Source: JAGQTE01 sp964648005 (GTDB lineage Bacteria > Actinomycetota > Acidimicrobiia > Acidimicrobiales > Acidimicrobilacustridaceae). Taken from it: a DNA stretch of 13,753 bases. The notes below the pieces were generated by a model. That model saw nothing but the letters and a program-made list of their open reading frames with translations, was not told the origin of the DNA and searched no databases. Positions 6,986 through 12,690 of this stretch are shown one piece after another. The stretch's first letter is position 1. Each line of letters starts with the position of its first letter. The stretch spans positions 1 to 13,753 of the forward strand of contig CAZYKR010000099.1 in the NCBI GenBank assembly GCA_964648005.1. Reading direction: 5' to 3'. A program made the position numbers and the translations under genes.

Positions 6986-7276
6986 TCACAGCGAGACGGA
7001 GGTCTCGGTGAAACGCGGCGCGTCGTCGGGCTCGGGGATGGTGCCCGGGAGCTCGACCTGGCGCACCTCGGTCACACCGGGGACCCGGTCGACGAGGATG
7101 CGCTCGATGCCGGCCTTGAGCGTGACCGTGGAGGCGGGACAGGTGACGCAGGCCCCGATCAGCTCGACGGTCACCACACCGGCCGCCTCGTCGACGTCGT
7201 GCAGGATCACGTCACCGTTGTCGGCCCGGATGGCCGGACGGATGACCTCGATGACCTCTTCGACCTGTGCGCGCAT
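6986..7276 (-). CDS. NifU-like C-terminal-domain Fe-S scaffold protein
   Basis: The product has 96 residues and matches a stand-alone NifU C-terminal domain (Nfu type). The cluster-binding CxxC is GACVTCPAST (C43 and C46), flanked by the conserved IRADNGDVILHDVDE (about 17-31) and TLKAGIERILVDRVPGV. Such proteins carry an assembled [4Fe-4S] or [2Fe-2S] cluster, as dimers, to apo-enzymes. The ATG at 7276 has GAGG about 7 nt upstream. TACGCT at 7337-7342 is a likely -10 giving a leader of roughly 54 nt. It is 126 bp downstream of murA on the same strand and 45 bp ahead of meaB. It is complete and of normal length; no other Fe-S genes are nearby. Confidence 0.92.
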   Translation of the reverse strand: MRAQVEEVIEVIRPAIRADNGDVILHDVDEAAGVVTVELIGACVTCPASTVTLKAGIERILVDRVPGVTEVRQVELPGTIPEPDDAPRFTETSVSL

Positions 7277-7295
7277 CGTCGGACCTCAACGGCGT

Positions 7296-7330
7296 CCGGG
7301 CGCCCGGCATTCCTCCGGGCGGGAATTTGC
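7296..7330 (-). promoter_or_regulatory. Structured leader of the NifU-like gene
   Basis: Reading the minus strand from 7330, GCAAATTCC can pair with GGAATGC (a 7-bp stem with an AA bulge, 8-nt loop). A perfect 12-nt palindrome CCGGGCGCCCGG follows at 7296-7307. The first stem would sit at the very 5' end of the transcript predicted from TACGCT (7337-7342). I recognise no known riboswitch class. The palindrome could also be part of the murA terminator or a protein-binding site. Confidence 0.35.
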
Positions 7331-7336
7331 ACCATC

Positions 7337-7342
7337 AGCGTA
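7337..7342 (-). promoter_or_regulatory. -10 box (TACGCT) for the NifU-like gene
   Basis: On the minus strand TACGCT predicts a start near 7330 and a leader of about 54 nt that includes the Shine-Dalgarno site. It lies in the 126-bp gap after murA. No -35 element is recognised. Confidence 0.45.
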
Positions 7343-7402
7343 GTGGAAATCCCCCGGCGCACCTCCAGCCCGGCGGCGGGGCGCCGTCGAGGGCCGGGCC
7401 CG

Positions 7403-8662
7403 TCAACCCTCGACCACGACGTCGGCACCGAGGGCACGCAGCTTGGCGTCGAAGCGCTCGTAGCCCCGGGCGATGTGCTGCGCGTCGCCGATCACCGTCT
7501 CCCCCTCGGCCCGCAACGCCGCCACCGCCAGCGCCGCCCCGGCGCGGATGTCGTGGGCGCGCACGGGCGCGCCCGACAGGTACGCCTGGCCCCGCACGAC
7601 GGCGTGGTGCCCCTCCACCGTGATGTCCGCGCCCATCCGCCGCAGCTCGTCGACGTAGCGGAAGCGTCCGCTGAAGATGTTCTCGGACACGATGCCGACA
7701 CCGTCGGCGACGGACAGCACGGCGAGCAGCAGCGGCTTCACGTCGGTGGCGACTCCCGGATACGGCAGCGTCACGACGTCGGCAGCCCTGAGGCGCCGGG
7801 GTGCCGAGGCCCACAGCCCGTCACCCTCGGGCGCGATGCGCATCCCCATCTCGCCCAGCTTGTGCACCAGCATCGTCAGGTGATCCGGCTGGGTGCCGGT
7901 GAGGGTGATCTCGCCCCCGGCGACGGCGACGGCGGCCAGGTACGTCGCCGCCTCGATCCGGTCGGGGATGACGGCGTGCTCGACCGGCGACAGCTCGTCG
8001 GCGCCCTCGACCCGGATGGTGGGGCTGCCGGCCCCGAGCACCTTGGCGCCCATGCGATTGAGGAACCGGGCCAGGTCGGCGATCTCCGGCTCGCGCGCCG
8101 CGTTGTCGATGACCGTCGTGCCCTTGGCCAGGACCGCTGCCATCAGGGCGTTCTCGGTGGCGCCGACGGAGGGGAACTCCAGCTCGATGCGGGCGCCGAC
8201 GAGCCGATCGGCGGAGGCCTCGATGTACCCGTGGCGGATCTCGACGGTGGCGCCGAGCCGCTGGAGCGCCCGCGTGTGCAGGTCGATCGGGCGGGAACCG
8301 AAGTCGTCGCCTCCGGGGAGCGCCACCCGGGCACGGCCGAACCGGGCCACCAGCGGGCCGAGCACAGCGGTGGAGGCCCGCATCCGCTCCACGAGCTCGT
8401 ACGGCGCCTCCGTCACGACGTCGTCGGTCGGCGGGCGCACGATCGTCACCTCGCCCGGCCCGGACCGATCGACGGTGACGCCCATGGCGCGCAGCACGTC
8501 GGCCATGCACGCCACGTCGGTGATGTCGGGCACGTTGCGCAGCACGAACGTGCCCTCGGCGAGCAGCGTCGCCGCCATCAGCTTGAGCACCGAGTTCTTC
8601 GCCCCACCGATGGGGACGGTGCCCGACAACGGCCCGGTCGGGCGGATCACGAGGCGCTCCAC
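7403..8662 (-). CDS. murA: UDP-N-acetylglucosamine 1-carboxyvinyltransferase MurA, Asp-type active site
   Basis: The product has 419 residues, the normal length. It transfers enolpyruvate from PEP to UDP-GlcNAc, the first committed step of peptidoglycan synthesis, in the cytoplasm. The N-terminus has PIGGAKNSVLKLMAA (K22 and N23, PEP/substrate contacts), followed by VERMRAST (91-98). The active-site loop reads LPGGDDFGSRPIDLH: D119 replaces the usual catalytic Cys (Cys115 in E. coli). This Asp form is known from Mycobacterium and Chlamydia and is not alkylated by fosfomycin. YPGVATDVKPL carries the catalytic-base Asp. The GTG at 8662 has no good Shine-Dalgarno site but CATACT ends 6 nt upstream, suggesting a leaderless mRNA. 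The frame is open further upstream, but that overlaps the divergent transporter. Confidence 0.96.
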   Translation of the reverse strand: MERLVIRPTGPLSGTVPIGGAKNSVLKLMAATLLAEGTFVLRNVPDITDVACMADVLRAMGVTVDRSGPGEVTIVRPPTDDVVTEAPYELVERMRASTAVLGPLVARFGRARVALPGGDDFGSRPIDLHTRALQRLGATVEIRHGYIEASADRLVGARIELEFPSVGATENALMAAVLAKGTTVIDNAAREPEIADLARFLNRMGAKVLGAGSPTIRVEGADELSPVEHAVIPDRIEAATYLAAVAVAGGEITLTGTQPDHLTMLVHKLGEMGMRIAPEGDGLWASAPRRLRAADVVTLPYPGVATDVKPLLLAVLSVADGVGIVSENIFSGRFRYVDELRRMGADITVEGHHAVVRGQAYLSGAPVRAHDIRAGAALAVAALRAEGETVIGDAQHIARGYERFDAKLRALGADVVVEG

Positions 8663-8668
8663 CCGACC

Positions 8669-8674
8669 AGTATG
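8669..8674 (-). promoter_or_regulatory. Candidate -10 box (CATACT) for leaderless murA
   Basis: On the minus strand CATACT matches TATAAT at four of six positions and ends 6 nt before the murA GTG at 8662. It overlaps by four bases the plus-strand TATGCT, which faces the other way. Confidence 0.4.
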
Positions 8675-8676
8675 CT
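8671..8676 (+). promoter_or_regulatory. -10 box (TATGCT) for the MFS transporter gene
   Basis: TATGCT predicts a start near 8683 and a leader of about 70 nt, unusually long for this window. It overlaps the murA -10 on the opposite strand. Confidence 0.5.
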
Positions 8677-8681
8677 CCGGG

Positions 8682-8704
8682 CGCCTGCGGCGATGGGGCA
8701 GGCG
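8682..8704 (+). promoter_or_regulatory. 7-bp hairpin at the predicted 5' end of the MFS mRNA
   Basis: CGCCTGC (8682-8688) and GCAGGCG (8698-8704) are perfectly complementary around a 9-nt loop. The stem begins at the start site predicted from TATGCT. It could stabilise the mRNA or bind a regulator; neither is shown by the sequence. Confidence 0.4.
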
Positions 8705-8752
8705 GTACGGGCGATCGGTGGCCGGAAGCCGTCGACGGCGACCAGGGGGGAC

Positions 8753-10471
8753 ATGCCCGAGGCGAACGCGAAGCCGATCGTGCGGCGTCGCCGAGACGGC
8801 CGGCGCCGGATCATCGAGATCGAACGGCTGGTCGACGCCGAGCGGCTCGCCGAGCTGCGCGCCCCGCGCACCGTCACCGTGCTCGAGCGCGCCGTGGACG
8901 ACCACACCTTCGTCGCGGCGTCGGGCCCGGTGGACCACTACGAGCGATCGATCACCTGGTCCGACGCCGACGACGACCGCTTCGCCGTGCACGAGACGAT
9001 CGCCTACGAGATGGCCATCCCGGTGTGGGCGCCGCTGTTCGCGCCACTCGTGCGCAAGGCCGTGGTGGACCCGCCCCCGCCGGGGACGGCGCCGTGGTGG
9101 GCGCCGCCGGACGTGCTCGACGCGCGCGCCGCCCGATCGATCAGCCTGCTGTGCGTCTTCGCCGTGTTCGCCGGCTACCTCGGCGTGCTGCTCAGCCAGA
9201 CGAACACGTACTTCCAAGAGGAGTTCGGCTCCACCAACGCCGAGATCAGCTGGGTGCTCGTCGGGGTGCGCCTCGGTGCCGTGCTGGCATTGGCCATCCT
9301 GGCCTTCGCCGACCGGCGTGGCCGGCGTGCCGTGCTGCTCGCCGCCACCTTCGGCGGCATCGCGCTGGCGGCGTCGGGTGCCATCGCGCCGAACCTCGCC
9401 GTGCTCGGCGTCACCCAGACGCTGGCGCGCTCGTGCTCGGCGGCCATCGGGTTCCTCGTCGTGATCATGGCGGCCGAGGAGATGCCGCCGAACTCGCGCG
9501 CCTTCGCCGTGTCCGTGCAGACGATGGCCGGGGCGTTGGGCGCCGGCGGTGTGGTGCTGTTCCTCACCATCGCCGACCAGGCCGTGTGGGCCTGGCGGAT
9601 CTTCTACGCCGTCCCGCTGCTGATGATCTGGCCGACGATCCTGCTCGGGCGCCAGCTCGTCGAGACCCGTCGCTACGAGGTGCGCGAAGCGGCCGAGGAG
9701 CTGGGCGACGCGCTGCCCGCCGACGCCGCCATCGAGCCGGCCCAGGACGCGCCGGCGGCGCGCCACGTCCGGCGCTTCGTCACGCTCGCCGCCAGCGTGT
9801 TCCTGTTCAACATCTTCGTGACGCCGGCGACGAACTTCTTGAACAGCTACCTGCGGACCGAGCAGGACTACAGCGGGTTGGCCATCAGCGGGCTGCAGGT
9901 GCTGACCAACCTGCCCGGCGGCATCGCCATCGTCGTGGGTGGCCGGCTCGCCGACCGGTACGGCCGCCGCATCGTCGGCGCCATCGGGGTCGCCGGCGGC
10001 GCCGGGTTCACGGTGCTCATGTACACGACGTCCGGCGGCTCGATCTGGGTGGCATCGGCGTTGGCGACGCTGATCGGCGCCCTCGCCGTGCCGGCATTGG
10101 GTGTCTACGGACCCGAGCTGTTCCCCACCAGCCAGCGCGGCCTCGCCGGAGGCGGGCTGACCATCGCCACCGCCGCCGGTGCGGTCGCCGGCCTGCTGGC
10201 CGCCGGGCGGATGGCCGACGCCCTCGGCAGCTTCTCACCCACCATCGCCATCCTCGGCATCGCACCGCTGCTCGTGGTGCTCAACATCTTGCTCTTCTAT
10301 CCCGAGACCGCCCACAAGACGCTCGAAGAGCTCAACCCGGAGGACGCGCCACCCCCCGACCTGGCCACGCTCGCCGTCATCGAGCACGAGCTCGCCGAGC
10401 ACGACCACGACCGCCACCATCTGCGGTTCGGGCATCGCCATCCGGAGGAGCCGGGCGCCGACGCCCCCTGA
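8753..10471 (+). CDS. MFS transporter with N-terminal soluble domain and His-rich C-terminus
   Basis: The product has 572 residues, longer than the usual 400-450 for MFS. About 125 residues precede the first membrane helix. They contain VTVLERAVDDHTFVAA, SGPVDHYERSITW and ETIAYEMAIPVWAPLF, and end in PPPPGTAPWWAPPD. The MFS core starts near residue 130 and has about twelve helices. Loop motifs are FADRRGRR (185-192) and LADRYGRR (399-406), and PELFPTSQRG (454-463) and YPETAHKTLEEL (516-527) resemble the sugar-porter/AAHS branch. The C-terminal 30 residues hold at least eight histidines (HDHDRHH, HRH). The ATG at 8753 follows AGGGGGG; an in-frame ATG at 8693 has no such site and sits in a hairpin loop. 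The substrate is unknown. The gene is divergent from murA. Confidence 0.85.
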   Translation: MPEANAKPIVRRRRDGRRRIIEIERLVDAERLAELRAPRTVTVLERAVDDHTFVAASGPVDHYERSITWSDADDDRFAVHETIAYEMAIPVWAPLFAPLVRKAVVDPPPPGTAPWWAPPDVLDARAARSISLLCVFAVFAGYLGVLLSQTNTYFQEEFGSTNAEISWVLVGVRLGAVLALAILAFADRRGRRAVLLAATFGGIALAASGAIAPNLAVLGVTQTLARSCSAAIGFLVVIMAAEEMPPNSRAFAVSVQTMAGALGAGGVVLFLTIADQAVWAWRIFYAVPLLMIWPTILLGRQLVETRRYEVREAAEELGDALPADAAIEPAQDAPAARHVRRFVTLAASVFLFNIFVTPATNFLNSYLRTEQDYSGLAISGLQVLTNLPGGIAIVVGGRLADRYGRRIVGAIGVAGGAGFTVLMYTTSGGSIWVASALATLIGALAVPALGVYGPELFPTSQRGLAGGGLTIATAAGAVAGLLAAGRMADALGSFSPTIAILGIAPLLVVLNILLFYPETAHKTLEELNPEDAPPPDLATLAVIEHELAEHDHDRHHLRFGHRHPEEPGADAP

Positions 10472-10472
10472 C

Positions 10473-10520
10473 GGCGCGCTCACCGGCGCGCCCCGCCGGC
10501 GGCGACACGGCCGGCGGGGC
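10473..10520 (+). terminator. Strong hairpin after the MFS gene, with an overlapping alternative stem
   Basis: GCCCCGCCGGC (10490-10500) pairs perfectly with GCCGGCGGGGC (10510-10520), an 11-bp stem with a 9-nt loop, 18 nt after the transporter stop. An earlier 7-bp stem (10473-10479 with 10486-10492) shares bases 10490-10492, so the two cannot both form completely. No T-tract follows; the -10 box of the next gene begins 9 nt later. Confidence 0.6.
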
Positions 10521-10529
10521 CGCACTCGG

Positions 10530-10535
10530 TACCAT
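10530..10535 (+). promoter_or_regulatory. -10 box (TACCAT) for a leaderless L,D-transpeptidase operon
   Basis: TACCAT ends 7 nt before the GTG at 10543. It overlaps an in-frame ATG at 10534, which would then lie inside the promoter; this argues that GTG 10543 is the real start. No Shine-Dalgarno site precedes either codon. Confidence 0.5.
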
Positions 10536-10542
10536 GCCCGCC

Positions 10543-11328
10543 GTGCAACCACGTCGTGTCCTCCTCCCCGTCCTCGTTGCGATCGCCGTCCTGCTGGGCG
10601 CGTGCTCATCGGACGAGACCGGCCAGGTCCCCGTCACCGGCGCCCCCACCGGTCAGACTGCGCCGCCGGTCGGCGGCCCCAAGGCGGACCCGGCGACGGC
10701 GGCCGCCACCCGGGCCGTGGTCAACGGCAGCTCGATCGACGTGTACGACAGCCCCGACGCCGCCGAGCCCAGCTCCACCCTGGCGAACCCGTGGATCTAC
10801 GAGGGTGCCAACGGCGAGACGGCGCCCATCGAGCGGGTGTTCCTCGTGCAGGAGCAGCAGGGCGACTGGGTGAAGGTGTACACCGGCGTCGAGCCCAGCT
10901 TCTCCGAGGGCTGGGTGCGGGCTTCCGACGTCACGCTCCAACCGGTCGAGTACCAGGTCGACGTGTACCTCGACCAGTACAAGCTGACCGTGACCAAGGC
11001 GGGTCAGCCGTTCATGGACACCACGGTGGCCCTCGGCACCGCCGACCGTCCGACCGCCGGCGGCACCTACTACACGACCGTGCTGCTGCAGCCGCCGAAT
11101 CCCGATGGGCCCTACGGGCCGTTCGCCTACGGCCTCAGCGGCTACTCCGACGACCCGGCCGTGCGCGAGCAGTTCGGTGGCAACGGCCAGCTGGGCCTGC
11201 ACGGCACGAACCAGCCCGACCTGCTCGGCACCAACGTGTCGAACGGGTGCATCCGCCTGGCGAACGAGGACATCACCGAGCTCGCCGAGGTGCTCCCGCT
11301 CGGGACGCCCGTCTACGTCCACGCCTGA
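10543..11328 (+). CDS. L,D-transpeptidase (YkuD) lipoprotein with SH3-like domain
   Basis: The product has 261 residues. A lipoprotein signal RRVLLPVLVAIAVLLGAC gives a lipobox LGAC with C21 lipidated, so the enzyme should sit on the outer face of the membrane. A linker rich in Thr, Pro and Gly follows. Residues about 57-133 look like a bacterial SH3 fold (VFLVQEQQGDWVKVY, then EGWVRASDV). The YkuD domain (about 136-261) ends with LGLHGTNQPDLLGTNVSNGCIRLANEDI; H220 and the nucleophile C236 are present. It should form or edit 3-3 (or lipoprotein) cross-links in peptidoglycan. The usual SHGC is SNGC here. The GTG start is chosen because TACCAT lies 7 nt upstream. The stop overlaps the next start as TGATG. 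Confidence 0.9.
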   Translation: MQPRRVLLPVLVAIAVLLGACSSDETGQVPVTGAPTGQTAPPVGGPKADPATAAATRAVVNGSSIDVYDSPDAAEPSSTLANPWIYEGANGETAPIERVFLVQEQQGDWVKVYTGVEPSFSEGWVRASDVTLQPVEYQVDVYLDQYKLTVTKAGQPFMDTTVALGTADRPTAGGTYYTTVLLQPPNPDGPYGPFAYGLSGYSDDPAVREQFGGNGQLGLHGTNQPDLLGTNVSNGCIRLANEDITELAEVLPLGTPVYVHA

Positions 11329-12056
11329 TGCGCCGGATCGTCGCCGCGGCGGTGGTGCTCGCCTCGGCGTCGGGGGCCGTGACCGCGTGCGGCAGCGATG
11401 CCACCGCGCCGCAGGCCGCCGGCACCGGGGACGGCACGGCACTCGAGACGGCGGGGACCGCTGACGCCACGGCACGCCCCGACGGCGCGCTGCCGCCGCA
11501 GGACCTGGCCGAGGTCGCTGCCGTCTACGACCCGATCCTCGAACCCCTTGGCGTCCACCTGACGCGCGCCGCGCTCATCGACCTGGACGAGGGCGGGTAC
11601 ACGCCCTCGCCCGACGGACGCCACCTGGCGCTGTACGTCGCGCCCGACGAGCCGTTCACCGACGAGCTGTACGCCACGCACATCGCCCCGCTCGCCGGCG
11701 CACTCACGTCCGACGTCTTCGCCCGCTACCCCGGGCTGGTCAGCTTCGACGTCTGCCAGGAGGGTCCCGACCTCGACGGTGACCCGTCCACGCTGCCGAC
11801 CACCAAGTCGCAGCTCAACGTGGAGCGCGCTGCGCTCGATGCCGTCGACTGGTCCGCCGTGGCGCTGCCCGACCTCCTGGCGTTCGTGGCGTCCGACAAC
11901 TCGGTCCGCTTGAGCGCGGCGATCGAGGTCCGCCGCACGGCGCCGTTCGCCGAGGCGCAGCGCACGGTCGGCGCCACCGCCGGCTCCACCGCCGTGCCGG
12001 GACCGTCCCGCCTGCCCGCCACCATCCCGTCGACCACGACGGTGTCGGGGCCGTGA
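11328..12056 (+). CDS. Predicted lipoprotein of unknown function
   Basis: The product has 242 residues. The N-terminus MRRIVAAAVVLASASGAVTAC is a lipoprotein signal with lipobox VTAC and C21 as the lipidated residue. An Ala/Thr/Gly-rich linker extends to about residue 60. The globular part begins near LPPQDLAEVAAVYDPILEPLGVHLTRAALIDLD and contains HLALYVAPDEPFTDELYATHI, SFDVCQEGPDLD and TTKSQLNVERAALDAVDWSAV. The C-terminus is again Pro/Thr/Ser-rich. I do not recognise the domain. The ATG overlaps the transpeptidase stop (TGATG) and the stop overlaps the next start (GTGA), so it is translationally coupled on both sides. A partner role in envelope biogenesis is inferred from context only. Confidence 0.82.
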   Translation: MRRIVAAAVVLASASGAVTACGSDATAPQAAGTGDGTALETAGTADATARPDGALPPQDLAEVAAVYDPILEPLGVHLTRAALIDLDEGGYTPSPDGRHLALYVAPDEPFTDELYATHIAPLAGALTSDVFARYPGLVSFDVCQEGPDLDGDPSTLPTTKSQLNVERAALDAVDWSAVALPDLLAFVASDNSVRLSAAIEVRRTAPFAEAQRTVGATAGSTAVPGPSRLPATIPSTTTVSGP

Positions 12057-12664
12057 GCCCCCGAGGGTCCACGGCGGCCCCGCCTCCGCGCCGTCGGCGC
12101 CCGGGAGCGTTGCTGCTGGCCCACGGTGCCGGCGGCGACAACGACCATCCGCTGTTCCTGGCGTTGGAGGCGGCGGTGGCGCCGCTGCCCGTCGAGCGGA
12201 TGCGGTTCCCGTACCGCCAGGCCGGCAAGCGTGCCGTCGATCGCGCGCCGGTGGCCGTCGAGGCGGTGCGCCAGTCGGCCGAGGACCTGGTCCGTCGCGC
12301 CGGTTGCCGTCCGAACCGGTTGGTGCTCGGCGGACGGTCGTTCGGCGGGCGGATGTGCTCGCTCGCCGTCGCCGAGGGCCTGCCGGCCGCCGGACTGGTG
12401 CTGTTGAGCTATCCGCTGCATCCGCCGGGGAAGCCCGACCGCCTGCGCACCGAGCACTTCGGGGACCTGCGTCTCCCGTGCCTGTTTGTCTCGGGCCGCA
12501 AGGACGCCTTCGGTTCGCCCGAGGAGCTCGAGTCGGCGACGGCGGCCATCCCGGGCCCGGTGACCCATCTGTGGGTCGACGGCGGCCATGACCCGGCGCC
12601 GAAGACGCACGAGGCGATCGTCGCCGCCGTGCGGACGTGGCTCGCCGACCTGCCCGCCAGCTGA
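12053..12664 (+). CDS. Alpha/beta hydrolase of the KANL3/TEX30-like (dienelactone hydrolase) type
   Basis: The product has 203 residues. ALLLAHGAGGDNDHP (19-33) is the first strand and oxyanion loop. GGRSFGGRM is the nucleophile elbow with S96. FVSGRKDAFGSPEEL places the acid at D151, and VDGGHDPAP gives the histidine H179, so the Ser-Asp-His triad is complete. FPYRQAGKR and YPLHPPGKP are typical of the small TEX30/KANL3-like group. The substrate is unknown. An Arg/Pro-rich stretch of about 18 residues precedes the fold. The GTG overlaps the lipoprotein stop as GTGA, so it is the last gene of the transpeptidase operon. There is no signal peptide, so it should act in the cytoplasm. Confidence 0.87.
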   Translation: MSPRGSTAAPPPRRRRPGALLLAHGAGGDNDHPLFLALEAAVAPLPVERMRFPYRQAGKRAVDRAPVAVEAVRQSAEDLVRRAGCRPNRLVLGGRSFGGRMCSLAVAEGLPAAGLVLLSYPLHPPGKPDRLRTEHFGDLRLPCLFVSGRKDAFGSPEELESATAAIPGPVTHLWVDGGHDPAPKTHEAIVAAVRTWLADLPAS

Positions 12665-12690
12665 GCCGGCGGGATGCGCCGCCGGCTCAG
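12661..12690. terminator. Bidirectional 12-bp hairpin spanning both stop codons
   Basis: CTGAGCCGGCGG (12661-12672) and CCGCCGGCTCAG (12679-12690) pair perfectly around a 6-nt loop. The TGA of the hydrolase (12662-12664) and the TGA of the minus-strand J-domain gene (12687-12689) pair with each other inside the stem. There is no T-tract on either side. It is the best bidirectional terminator candidate here. Confidence 0.75.

Noticed and set aside
5765..8692. A plus-strand frame stays open for about 2.9 kb upstream of the MFS gene.
   Set aside because: It lies antisense to four clearly real genes (hydratase, meaB, NifU-like, murA), has low-complexity Arg/Gly/Asp/His-rich sequence, and is a normal effect of high GC.
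8693..8752. An upstream ATG at 8693 as the transporter start.
   Set aside because: It has no ribosome site, lies in a hairpin loop and is 16 nt from the -10 box. ATG 8753 follows AGGGGGG.
8663..9766. An N-terminal extension of murA by several hundred codons.
   Set aside because: It overlaps the divergent transporter, and MurA of normal length starts at 8662 with a -10 box just upstream.
10534..10542. The ATG at 10534 as the L,D-transpeptidase start.
   Set aside because: It overlaps the TACCAT -10 box, so it would precede the transcript start. GTG 10543 has the 7-nt spacing seen at other genes.
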